Below, one piece after another: positions 16,895-23,722 of a DNA stretch of 32,550 bases (within the stretch, counting starts at the first letter, position 1; every line of letters starts with the position of its first letter). The notes below the pieces were generated by a model. That model did no database searches, was not told the origin of the DNA, and saw only the letters and a program-made list of their open reading frames with translations. The position numbers were made by a program, and so were the translations under genes. Source of the stretch: Candidatus Enterocloster excrementipullorum (GTDB lineage: Bacteria; Bacillota; Clostridia; Lachnospirales; Lachnospiraceae); the NCBI GenBank assembly GCA_019119575.1, contig DWWT01000035.1:1-32550 (forward strand). The letters are read 5' to 3'.

Positions 16895-17041
16895 ATATAA
16901 CGGCCTCCTTTTCTTTAAATTCACTTCTTTTCACGGTATATCCAGTGCGACTTTTCTGTTTCTTAGCCTGTCATATGTCCAAGATTTCCTCCTTCTATAT
17001 TTTATTATTTACCGCAGCCTATGTGTTATGATTGTCTGAAA

Positions 17042-17077
17042 CAAAAAATCCCGTAAATACGTGATTTTACGGGATCC
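17042..17077 (-). terminator. Intrinsic terminator of the tRNA-Gly gene
   Basis: The perfect 10-bp stem (48-57 paired with 66-75, in 17000 numbering; core CCCGTAAA/TTTACGGG) has an 8-nt loop and a T6 run on the minus strand. It lies 6 nt past the tRNA 3' end and separates it from the reductase operon. Confidence 0.9.
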
Positions 17078-17082
17078 TTAAG

Positions 17083-17153
17083 AGCAGATGACGGGAATCG
17101 AACCCGCCTCCCCAGCTTGGGAAGCTGGTGTTCTACCGATGAACTACATCTGC
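17083..17153 (-). tRNA. tRNA-Gly (anticodon CCC)
   Basis: The minus strand folds as a complete 71-nt cloverleaf. The acceptor stem is GCAGATG/CATCTGC, the D stem GTTC/GAAC, and the anticodon stem CCAGC/GCTGG with loop TTCCCAA, giving anticodon CCC for GGG codons. The T arm is GCGGG-TTCGATT-CCCGT. The discriminator base is U, as usual for bacterial tRNA-Gly. The 3' CCA is not encoded and must be added after transcription. It is a single gene with its own promoter and terminator. Confidence 0.95.
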
Positions 17154-17195
17154 GTTTCCATATATCTGGCAGAAATCTTACCTGCCAACGTGATT

Positions 17196-17223
17196 ATTAT
17201 ATCACATCTTTATGAAATTGCAA
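17196..17223 (-). promoter_or_regulatory. Promoter of tRNA-Gly
   Basis: On the minus strand a perfect TATAAT (17201-17196) is preceded 16 nt upstream by TTGCAA (17223-17218, 4/6). The -10 ends about 42 nt before the mature tRNA 5' end. The leader between them contains a TGGCAG/CTGCCA hairpin, to be removed by RNase P. Confidence 0.75.
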
Positions 17224-17235
17224 GCACTTTTTTAA

Positions 17236-17272
17236 CCAATTAGCGGCTCCAATTCGCCTCCAATTCGCGGCT
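17236..17272. repeat. Three short imperfect direct repeats upstream of the tRNA promoter
   Basis: CCAATTAGCGGCT (17236), CCAATTCGCCT (17249) and CCAATTCGCGGCT (17260) follow one another without gaps; the middle copy has lost two bases. They sit between the -35 box of the tRNA promoter and the end of the small ORF at 17289. They could be an upstream activator array or the remains of slippage. Confidence 0.6.
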
Positions 17273-17288
17273 CTTCCTCAGCACTTTC

Positions 17289-17456
17289 TCAGCGCTGGGA
17301 TGCACCCAGATGCAGGTTCTCGGGCACAGCCTCCCCCTCCGGATACATGCCCCCGGATGCGATTTGCTCCTGCCCGAAGGGCGTCCGGGCCCGTACCGCA
17401 GCCCGGACGATTCCCGCAGGCACAGTCCGCTTAAAAATATCAGACCGTCCCTCCAT
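17289..17456 (-). CDS. Possible 55-residue ORF overlapping the end of the sigma-like gene
   Basis: An ATG at 17456 opens a frame of 55 codons in the +1 frame relative to the sigma-like gene, overlapping its last 17 nt. Codon third positions in the part beyond the overlap are about 78% G or C, like neighbouring genes. The composition (RTPFGQEQIASGGMYPEGEA) looks protein-like rather than like a shadow frame. No good RBS precedes the ATG, so it would depend on coupling or on a frameshift near the sigma stop. I do not recognise the product. It may equally be non-coding or a decayed C-terminal extension. Confidence 0.3.
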   Translation of the reverse strand: MEGRSDIFKRTVPAGIVRAAVRARTPFGQEQIASGGMYPEGEAVPENLHLGASQR

Positions 17457-17976
17457 ACTCTGCGTTCAGCGCATCCAGGGCCATCTTCATCAGATCCCGG
17501 ACTTCCTCCTCGGACATCTTCATCTTGGCGGCCAGCTCTTCAACCGTAGCTTCCCGGCCCAGTTCCTCCGCCATAACCTTAGACACGGTCTGGAGCACAT
17601 TCACCCGGGCGGCCATATTTTCCTCCAGCTCCTTTTCCTGCTTCTGCTCCGCGAGAGCAAGCTCAATGCTCTCCCGCACCCGGTACTCCAAAAGCTCCGC
17701 CCACTCCCGGCTCCCGTCATACTCCACGGCCGCCAGCATCAGAGCCGTATTGGCCTCCTGCACCAAATCGGACATGGGAAGCTCCCGGTTCTCATACTCC
17801 CTGGCCAGGGCCAGAGCCCGCCCCAGGCTTCCCTCCACCAGGCGCTCCCTGGCCGCGCGCTCTCCCCTGGCCATCCCCTCCAGGAGAACAGCCTCTTCCT
17901 CGGAGCCCAGCTCCGGAATGTTTCCCATTTCCTCAAGATACATTTTATAAAAATCAAATTCCATTTTCCATACCAC
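17440..17976 (-). CDS. Sigma-70-like protein lacking region 4
   Basis: The 178-residue protein resembles regions 1.2 to 3 of sigma-70 factors. Residues about 6-20 (FDFYKMYLEEMGNIPE) look like region 1.2. Residues 62-110 (NRELPMSDLVQEANTALMLAAVEYDG and what follows) correspond to region 2, where canonical factors read DLIQEGNIGLM. Residues 125-170 (MAEELGREATVEELAAKMKMS) match region 3. The protein then stops, so the -35-binding region 4 helix-turn-helix is absent. Region 2.3/2.4 aromatic and basic residues for DNA melting are largely missing, so it may bind core polymerase or another partner without acting as a normal sigma. The listed start is GTG; the ATG at 17964 is an alternative, and both have weak RBSs. 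It is divergent from a LysR gene. Confidence 0.75.
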   Translation of the reverse strand: MVWKMEFDFYKMYLEEMGNIPELGSEEEAVLLEGMARGERAARERLVEGSLGRALALAREYENRELPMSDLVQEANTALMLAAVEYDGSREWAELLEYRVRESIELALAEQKQEKELEENMAARVNVLQTVSKVMAEELGREATVEELAAKMKMSEEEVRDLMKMALDALNAEYGGTV

Positions 17977-18014
17977 ACTTTCTGTACAAAATAGGCGCTG
18001 CTCAGCCGTGCATC

Positions 18015-18044
18015 TTTACAAAGCCCGCTGTGCCGTGATAAGAT
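18015..18044 (+). promoter_or_regulatory. Promoter of the LysR-type gene
   Basis: TTTACA (18015-18020) and TAAGAT (18039-18044) are spaced 18 nt apart, matching consensus at 5/6 each. Transcription would start near 18051, at the left edge of a palindrome, giving a leader of about 65 nt before the ATG at 18116. Confidence 0.55.
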
Positions 18045-18049
18045 TAGAT

Positions 18050-18087
18050 GTAACCGTTCGGAACGGCACTCCGTTCCGGGCAGTTAC
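18050..18087. promoter_or_regulatory. Palindrome at the LysR transcript start, possible operator or leader hairpin
   Basis: A perfect 7-bp inverted repeat GGAACGG-CACT-CCGTTCC (18060-18077) is nested in outer arms GTAAC (18050-18054) and GTTAC (18083-18087). It lies immediately downstream of the predicted -10, so protein binding would block the promoter. As RNA it would form a stable hairpin before the RBS. Confidence 0.55.
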
Positions 18088-18115
18088 GATCAGAGCAAGG
18101 AGGCCATTCCATATC

Positions 18116-18991
18116 ATGGATATCAACTATGAATTATATAAAGTATTTTACCACGTCGCTATCTCCCTCAGTTTTTCCGAGGCGTCCAAACACCTGTTTA
18201 TTTCCCAGTCCGCTGTCAGCCAGTCCATCAAGGTTCTGGAAAAAAAGCTGAATCAGCCGCTTTTTATCCGGAGCACAAAGAAAGTACAGCTCACCCCGGA
18301 GGGAGAGATTCTCCTGCGGCATATTGAGCCTGCCATGAACCTGATCCGCAAAGGGGAAAATCAGCTCCTTGAGGCGCACACGCTGAACGGCGGCCAGCTG
18401 CGCATCGGAGCCAGCGACACCATCTGCCGCTATTACCTGATTCCCTATCTGAAGCGCTTCCACCAGGAATATCCGGGAATCCACATCAAAGTCATCAATC
18501 AGACTTCCATCGCCTGCGCCAAATTCTTAGAGAACGGCCAGGCGGATTTTATCATCACCAATTATCCCAACTCCGCCTTGAGCGGAACCTTAAACACACG
18601 GGTCATCAATGAGTTCCACGACGTGTTCACTGCCAGCCGCCAGGCCTTTGACCTGGAGGGAAAGACTCTCTCTCTGGCCGATCTTCTCAGGTATCCCATC
18701 CTGATGTTGGATCGGCGGAGCACCACCAGCGAGTTTCTCCATCAGGTATTCCAGAAAAATCAGCTGGATCTGGTGCCGGAAATCGAGCTCTCCAGCAACG
18801 ACCTTCTCATCGACCTGGCGCGCATCGGCCTTGGAATCGCCTTTGTGCCGGATTTCTGTATCCCCGCTCAGGATAAAGATCTATTTATCCTAAAGCTTCG
18901 GGAAGAGCTTCCCTCCCGGCAGATGATGGTCGCTTACAACGACACCCTGCCTGTGTCCCAGGCAGCCCGGCAGTTTATGGACATGCTGTAA
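18116..18991 (+). CDS. LysR-type transcriptional regulator
   Basis: The 291-residue protein has the classic layout: a winged helix-turn-helix at residues 4-62 (FSEASKHLFISQSAVSQSIK followed by LEKKLNQPLF) and a periplasmic-binding-protein-like effector domain from about 90 to 291. The frame is open to 18008, but AAGGAGG 12 nt before the ATG at 18116 and the family start MDINYELYKVFYHVA fix the start. It is divergent from the sigma-like gene and convergent with the helicase gene. LysR regulators usually control the divergent neighbour and themselves, which makes the sigma-like gene a candidate target. The effector cannot be predicted. The siroheme/reductase operon starts 1.2 kb away and is another possible target. 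Confidence 0.93.
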   Translation: MDINYELYKVFYHVAISLSFSEASKHLFISQSAVSQSIKVLEKKLNQPLFIRSTKKVQLTPEGEILLRHIEPAMNLIRKGENQLLEAHTLNGGQLRIGASDTICRYYLIPYLKRFHQEYPGIHIKVINQTSIACAKFLENGQADFIITNYPNSALSGTLNTRVINEFHDVFTASRQAFDLEGKTLSLADLLRYPILMLDRRSTTSEFLHQVFQKNQLDLVPEIELSSNDLLIDLARIGLGIAFVPDFCIPAQDKDLFILKLREELPSRQMMVAYNDTLPVSQAARQFMDML

Positions 18992-19033
18992 GCGTCCGGT
19001 GCGGCCCGGATCCGAAGACCTCCCGGCTGCACT

Positions 19034-21472
19034 TCAGCTTTCCGGCACGCCGTTTTCCTCTCCCCAGAATGCCTGGAGCGCCTGAGACACATTATACCGG
19101 TTTACCACGGTGTAGCTCCCCCACTCCCTTGGAAAAAGCGCCGTATATTCCGGCCGCAGGAAGCGGTCATCCAAAAGGGCGATCACGCCCTTGTCCCGCA
19201 GGGTGCGGATCACCCGCCCGGCCGCCTGCATCACCTTATTCATGCCGGGATACTGGTACGCATAGTCAAATCCCCGGCCGCCCTGGCTCTCAAAATACTC
19301 CCGCAGAATCTCCTGCTCCACATTCACCTGAGGCAGGCCGGTTCCGATGATGATGGCTCCGATGAGCTTCTCTTCCGTCAGGTCAATCCCCTCGGAAAAT
19401 ATTCCCCCCATCACACACAGAGCAGCCAGCGACTTCTCCCGCGGCTGAGAAAACTGCTCCAAAAATTCTTCCCGTTCCCCTTCCTCCATATGACTTTTCT
19501 GCACTTCAAGGACAAAATCCGCCCCGCCGCTCTCCTGGCGTTCTCTGAGGATTTCCTCAATCTGGGAAAGATACGCATAGGAGGGGCAGAACACCATATA
19601 ATTTCCCTTCCTGCCCTCCACGATCCGGCAGATATGGTCGCATATTTTCTCATATTCTCCTCTTCTGCGCCTGCCGTACCGGCTGCTCACATCCCCAGCC
19701 GCCAGCACCAGCCGGTTCTCCCTGGGAAAAGGCGAATCCGCGTATACCGCGTACTCATCCTGGCTTCCCCAGAGGAGCTCCTTATAATACCGGATGGGAA
19801 GCAGGGTGGCTGAGAAAAACAGGGTGCTGATGCCGGAAGAAAGACACTCCCGCAGCCTTCCGGACGGATTGATGCACATGAGCTTTACCATGAATGCTCC
19901 TCCGGGCAGAATCCGACTGTAAATCTTATAATGTTCATCCCGTTTGTCATAGACCGCCAGAAAATCCCGCAGCTGAAAATAAAACTCCAGCACCTGATCC
20001 CGATCCGTAAATTCCACATGGTCATTCATGTACGTGTCCAGCTCTCCCAGAAGGGACAGAAGGCTCAGGGCCAGAAGGTTCACATCCGGAAGCAGCTCGT
20101 ATTCCTCCCCCAACACCTGGCGGCGTTCTCCCCCGCTCCCCTCTTCCTCCCGCGACCGCTTGAGGGACAGCATCCGGCGGCTGCATGTCATGAGCTGGGA
20201 CAGCAGGCGGTCCGGCGCCCCCGCTGCCTTTAAAATCCGCCGGACAGACAGGATATCCTCTTTAATCAAGCCTGCGCTGTACATCTCCCTGGCCCGGGGC
20301 ACCAGATTGTGGGCCTCGTCCACCAGAAAAAGATACCGCTTCTCCGTGCCTCCGTCCCCAAAATACCGCTTCAGGCGCACATTGGGGTCAAAAACATAAT
20401 TGTAATCACAGATAATTCCGTCCGCCCAGTCCGTGAGATCCAGGCAGAACTCAAACGGGCAGACCTGAAATTGCTCCGCATACTCCAAAATTTTCTCCCG
20501 GCTGATCTCCTTCTCCTGGCAGATCATGGCATACACCGCCTGATTGACCCGGTCGAAATGCCCCTTTGCCCGGGGACAGGCATCCGGATTGCACTCTGCC
20601 TTCTCCCGGACACAGAGCTTCTCCTTGGCCGTCACCGTGACTGCGGTAAAATAAAGGCTCTCCCTCTCCCGCAGGATGGAAAACGCCTCCTCGGCCGCCC
20701 TGCGTGTAATGGTCTTGGCCGTCAGGTAAAACAGCTTCTCCCCATACCCCTCTCCCATGGCCTTCAGGCTGGGAAATAGGGTGGACAATGTCTTCCCCAC
20801 TCCCGTGGGCGCCTGAATAAAAAGATTTTTCTGGCGGGCAATGCAGCGGTACACAGCCGCGGCAAGCTCCTTCTGCCCCTCCCGATAAGGATAGGGAAAT
20901 CCCAGGCTCTTCAGGCTCTCCTGCCGCTCCTTTCTGTGCTGCGTGAGATACCGGGCCCATTTTGCATATTCCCCTACAAGCCCGTCAAACCACTGGGAAA
21001 GTTCTTCCTTCCCATAGCTTCTGCGGAACCGGCGGATCTCTTCTGTTTCTATATTGCAGTAGGTTACCTGGACGCCCATACGGCTGCAGTCCCTGTCCCT
21101 GGCGTACATATACGCATAGCACATGGCCTGGGCCAGGTGAAGGGGATCCGGTTCCGACAGACGTCCCACATCCATATAGATGCATTTGATCTCATCGATA
21201 ACTGCTTCCTCTTCCCCGGACAGAATCCCGTCCGCCCGGCCCTCCACCAGAAAGGAAAGCTCATCCCTCCTGACCAGGCTCTTTAAGCTGACCTCTGCCC
21301 GGTAATCCGCTCCCATGGCCTTCTGGATCTTGCGGTGAAGTCTTCCGCCGGCCAGCATCGCCTCCTTTTTAGCCCCCGCCGTCCTGCGGTTGTCCAGATC
21401 CCCGGACCGCAGAATAAATTCCACCAGGCTGCGCACGGAAATGCGGACCACCGGCTCCTCTCTCCCCTCCAA
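19034..21472 (-). CDS. RecB-type nuclease fused to Fe-S DinG/XPD-family helicase
   Basis: The N-terminal domain (about 1-175) carries a full PD-(D/E)XK RecB/Cas4-type set: His46 in GRLHRKIQ, Asp81 in GRADGIL, Glu94-x-Lys96 in IDEIK and the QxxxY motif Gln115-Tyr119. The superfamily 2 helicase follows: Walker A APTGVGKT (221-228), cysteines 287, 294, 299, 338 and 343 where DinG/XPD enzymes hold a 4Fe-4S cluster, CDYNYVFDP (355-363) and VDEAHNL (384-390). The C-terminal helicase motifs end in QAAGRVIR. It should unwind DNA 5' to 3' and cut single strands or flaps; this is inferred from the family. The start is a TTG with GGAGG 9 nt upstream. At 812 residues it is complete. Predicted role is repair or replication-fork processing. 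Confidence 0.9.
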   Translation of the reverse strand: MEGREEPVVRISVRSLVEFILRSGDLDNRRTAGAKKEAMLAGGRLHRKIQKAMGADYRAEVSLKSLVRRDELSFLVEGRADGILSGEEEAVIDEIKCIYMDVGRLSEPDPLHLAQAMCYAYMYARDRDCSRMGVQVTYCNIETEEIRRFRRSYGKEELSQWFDGLVGEYAKWARYLTQHRKERQESLKSLGFPYPYREGQKELAAAVYRCIARQKNLFIQAPTGVGKTLSTLFPSLKAMGEGYGEKLFYLTAKTITRRAAEEAFSILRERESLYFTAVTVTAKEKLCVREKAECNPDACPRAKGHFDRVNQAVYAMICQEKEISREKILEYAEQFQVCPFEFCLDLTDWADGIICDYNYVFDPNVRLKRYFGDGGTEKRYLFLVDEAHNLVPRAREMYSAGLIKEDILSVRRILKAAGAPDRLLSQLMTCSRRMLSLKRSREEEGSGGERRQVLGEEYELLPDVNLLALSLLSLLGELDTYMNDHVEFTDRDQVLEFYFQLRDFLAVYDKRDEHYKIYSRILPGGAFMVKLMCINPSGRLRECLSSGISTLFFSATLLPIRYYKELLWGSQDEYAVYADSPFPRENRLVLAAGDVSSRYGRRRRGEYEKICDHICRIVEGRKGNYMVFCPSYAYLSQIEEILRERQESGGADFVLEVQKSHMEEGEREEFLEQFSQPREKSLAALCVMGGIFSEGIDLTEEKLIGAIIIGTGLPQVNVEQEILREYFESQGGRGFDYAYQYPGMNKVMQAAGRVIRTLRDKGVIALLDDRFLRPEYTALFPREWGSYTVVNRYNVSQALQAFWGEENGVPES

Positions 21473-21531
21473 CTGCCTCTTCCTCCTTCACCACGGCTCT
21501 AAGCCGCCCGTCCCGAACTGTTCCTACAAAG

Positions 21532-21581
21532 GATAACACAAAAGGAGACGGATTGCAAACCGCAGTCCGCAATCCGTCTCC
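21532..21581 (-). terminator. Intrinsic terminator of the HPr-like gene
   Basis: A perfect 13-bp stem GGAGACGGATTGC/GCAATCCGTCTCC (21581-21569 with 21556-21544 on the minus strand) with a 12-nt loop is followed by TTTTGTGTT. It lies between the HPr-like stop and the helicase start, so the helicase is not in the same transcript unless read-through occurs. Confidence 0.85.
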
Positions 21582-21628
21582 CTTTCTATTCTCTTTCAAA
21601 TACCGCTGCCGTTCAGATGCGTATCTTC

Positions 21629-21874
21629 TCACGCAGCCGCGGCAAATGCCTCAGGCGAAACGCTCTCCAGATAAGCCTCGAACTCTCTGTTTTCGCCATT
21701 GAACTGTACGGTGAGAACCTTCGTCAGGTCCAGGCTCAAAACCCCAAGAATGGATTTCGCATCAATGGTCACGCGGTTGTAAAATACATCGATATCAAAA
21801 TCACACTTGGACGCTTCTGCCACAAATTTCTTTGCAATTTCTACGGTTGGAAGCATGATTTTCTTTTCTCTCAT
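21629..21874 (-). CDS. HPr-fold protein lacking the phosphorylatable histidine
   Basis: The 81-residue protein aligns without gaps to HPr around AKSILGVLSL (39-48), which matches the regulatory Ser46 segment KSIMGVMSL of Bacillus HPr; Ser41 is the equivalent. Counting back 31 residues, the phospho-carrier His15 position is Thr10, the GIHARPA motif is absent, and the whole protein contains no histidine. It therefore cannot pass phosphate in a PTS. It may act as a Crh-like regulatory protein if Ser41 is phosphorylated. The start at 21874 is set by AGGAG 9 nt upstream; the frame reaches 21934 without an RBS. It has its own strong promoter and a terminator. It lies just downstream of the phosphofructokinase gene, whose product fructose-1,6-bisphosphate activates HPr kinase in Firmicutes. 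Confidence 0.85.
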   Translation of the reverse strand: MREKKIMLPTVEIAKKFVAEASKCDFDIDVFYNRVTIDAKSILGVLSLDLTKVLTVQFNGENREFEAYLESVSPEAFAAAA

Positions 21875-21895
21875 TCTGCAAAACTCCTTTTCGCG

Positions 21896-21919
21896 GGACA
21901 TCCCCGATGGGAAATGTCC
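21896..21919 (-). promoter_or_regulatory. Leader hairpin before the HPr-like gene
   Basis: GGACAT and ATGTCC pair around an inner CCC/GGG stem. The hairpin ends about 12 nt before the AGGAG ribosome binding site, inside the transcribed leader. It could tune translation or mRNA stability. Confidence 0.45.
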
Positions 21920-21952
21920 AGTCAAACTCAACATCTATATGCTGCTCACCTA

Positions 21953-21981
21953 TATATAGCACCGCGGCACGCATTTGTCAA
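21953..21981 (-). promoter_or_regulatory. Strong sigma-A promoter of the HPr-like gene
   Basis: On the minus strand a perfect TTGACA (21981-21976) is followed after 17 nt by TATATA (21958-21953, 5/6). This is among the best promoters in the window and suggests high expression. The 318-nt gap from here to the phosphofructokinase gene otherwise holds only that gene's terminator and an imperfect TTGTCC/GGACAA inverted repeat (22021-22047). No further gene is seen in it. Confidence 0.85.
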
Positions 21982-22070
21982 ATTCCGTCCCCCTGCCTTC
22001 CAGAATCTTCCATCCCTTTTTGTTGTCCATTTTATCCATGGGGACAATTTATTTTGTTTTTATTTTTGTA

Positions 22071-22111
22071 CAAAACAAAAGCAGGCTTTCCAAAAATCGG
22101 GGAAAGCCTGC
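22071..22111 (-). terminator. Intrinsic terminator of the phosphofructokinase gene
   Basis: An 11-bp stem GCAGGCTTTCC/GGAAAGCCTGC (22081-22091 with 22101-22111) is followed on the minus strand by TTTTGTTTTG. It lies about 80 nt past the stop at 22193. The opposite strand also has a T run, so it may work both ways. Confidence 0.88.
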
Positions 22112-22192
22112 AGATTGTTTTTATGTTATCCGGCGGAAAGGCCGCATTTTTTCAGCTTTTTATAGATTTTCAAGTCCCTTTCTGTCTTTCCT

Positions 22193-23431
22193 TTACCGCT
22201 TCAGCACCAGATGCTGCGGCAGTCCGTTCACCATAAACGGCTGATAATCCCCCTGGATCAGCGGCTCCACATAATTAATAAACTCCGGCGTCACATAGCT
22301 CCCGTCCCGGTTTACCCAGTTCCTGGGAACCAGCTTTTCATTGTTGGCAATCTTGTGAACATCATAGATACCCGCCGCGCTCATATAGGGATCATCCGAT
22401 ACCCGGTCGATCACCACCATCTTGCCCGTATCCCCTTCGTCCGCTGCCTTCACCGCGGCTCCGCCTACCATAAAAGCCTCGTTGATATCCACCCGGGACG
22501 CCATGTGGGAAGCGCTTCTCTGGAGTGTGGATAATTCCACGGCACGGGTCTTATTTCCCGTCTTCTCCGCCAGGTAGGCCGCCAGATAGGCCGCGGTACC
22601 CGCCAGCTGCTTATGCCCAAACGCATCCACATAATCGCTTCCGCCTGCCATCTGGCACACATAGCGGCCGTCCGGAGCCTTGATTCCCTCGGACACAGCC
22701 ACCACGATAGACGGCTTTTTCTTTAAAAGCTCCGTGCATTTCTTTAAAAATTTGTCAATATCAAAGGGAACCTCCGGCAGATAAATGAGATCCGGACCGC
22801 AGCAGTCCTCAGTCTTTGCCAGGGCTGTCGCGCCTGTCAGCCAGCCCGCGTTGCGCCCCATAATCTCCATAATCGTAATCATCGGCCTCTTATAGGAGAG
22901 ACCCATGGCGTCCCGAATCACCTCTTTGGTGGATGTGGCTATGTACTTGGCCGCGCTGCCGAATCCCGGCGTGTGGTCTGTGAGAGCCAGGTCATTGTCA
23001 ATGGTCTTGGGAACCCCTAAAAACTTCTGATTGTGTCCCTTCACAATGGCATAATCCGACAGCTTTTTGATGGTGTCCATGGAGTCGTTTCCTCCTATAT
23101 AAATGAACACCTCGATGTCCAGCTTATCCAAAATAGAAAATATCTTCTCGTAAATCTCGGGATTCTCATGAATATCCGGCAGCTTGTAGCGGCAGGAGCC
23201 AAGGAATGCCGACGGCGTGCGCTTTAACAGTTCAATATCCATATCGGAGTGAATCTGCGTGGACAAATCCACATACATCTCATCCAAAAAGCCCTCGATC
23301 CCGTGGAGCATCCCGTAAACCTTGTGGAATCCCCTCTCCTTCGCTGTCTTATAGACCCCCGCCAAACTGGAATTGATAACCGCGGTGGGTCCCCCTGATT
23401 GTCCTACGATGATGTTCCTTTTCTTTGCCAT
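22193..23431 (-). CDS. pfp: 6-phosphofructokinase, pyrophosphate-dependent type
   Basis: It phosphorylates fructose-6-phosphate to fructose-1,6-bisphosphate in glycolysis. The N-terminal loop is GQSGGPTAVINSS (10-22). GGNDS (113-117) has Asp at the site where ATP enzymes carry Gly (GGDGS), and PKTIDND (141-147) has Lys where ATP enzymes carry Gly. Both changes are typical of PPi-dependent enzymes and make the reaction reversible. MGRNAGWLTG follows near 190. The 412-residue length also fits the PPi type. The ATG has a GGAAAGGGG ribosome binding site. It has its own promoter and terminator, so it is monocistronic. Phosphoryl donor specificity is inferred from these two motifs and has not been tested. 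Confidence 0.93.
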   Translation of the reverse strand: MAKKRNIIVGQSGGPTAVINSSLAGVYKTAKERGFHKVYGMLHGIEGFLDEMYVDLSTQIHSDMDIELLKRTPSAFLGSCRYKLPDIHENPEIYEKIFSILDKLDIEVFIYIGGNDSMDTIKKLSDYAIVKGHNQKFLGVPKTIDNDLALTDHTPGFGSAAKYIATSTKEVIRDAMGLSYKRPMITIMEIMGRNAGWLTGATALAKTEDCCGPDLIYLPEVPFDIDKFLKKCTELLKKKPSIVVAVSEGIKAPDGRYVCQMAGGSDYVDAFGHKQLAGTAAYLAAYLAEKTGNKTRAVELSTLQRSASHMASRVDINEAFMVGGAAVKAADEGDTGKMVVIDRVSDDPYMSAAGIYDVHKIANNEKLVPRNWVNRDGSYVTPEFINYVEPLIQGDYQPFMVNGLPQHLVLKR

Positions 23432-23548
23432 ACATAGTCCCCTTTCCTTCTATAGAAGTTTAAAAATGTGCCCTCTGCGGCTATTGTTCTTCCCACTGTC
23501 CGAAGCCGTCTCCCCAATGTCTCACGCCGGGGGCACCTTTTATGTAGT

Positions 23549-23577
23549 ATTGTACTATAAATTGCCGGATTTTTCCA
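23549..23577 (-). promoter_or_regulatory. Candidate promoter of the phosphofructokinase gene
   Basis: On the minus strand TGGAAA (23577-23572, 4/6) and TACAAT (23554-23549, 5/6) are 17 nt apart. The leader would be about 110 nt. The 291-nt gap from this gene to the IENR1-repeat gene contains only this promoter, the leader and the neighbouring gene's terminator. Confidence 0.5.
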
Positions 23578-23670
23578 CTAATTTCGTATAATTTCATGGC
23601 TGAACGCACAAAAAAAGCAACCGTTCCGACAGCATATCTCTTCTTATCCGGCCGTCCGAACCGCCGCCAA

Positions 23671-23701
23671 CAGAAAAAGCAGCCTCCCGACCGGAAGCTG
23701 C
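23671..23701 (-). terminator. Intrinsic terminator of the IENR1-repeat gene
   Basis: A 9-bp stem (GCAGCTTCC with GGAGGCTGC, one G-T pair) on the minus strand is followed directly by TTTTTCTG. It lies about 22 nt past the stop at 23723. Confidence 0.85.
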
Positions 23702-23722
23702 ATCTTCACCCCATAATTATTG

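Noticed and set aside
16895-17041. Cobalamin riboswitch or T-box before the reductase operon
   Set aside because: The leader is too short after the tRNA terminator, and no B12 box or T-box sequence was seen.
18992-19033. Terminator between the converging LysR and helicase genes
   Set aside because: Only short GC pairings without a T run were found on either strand.
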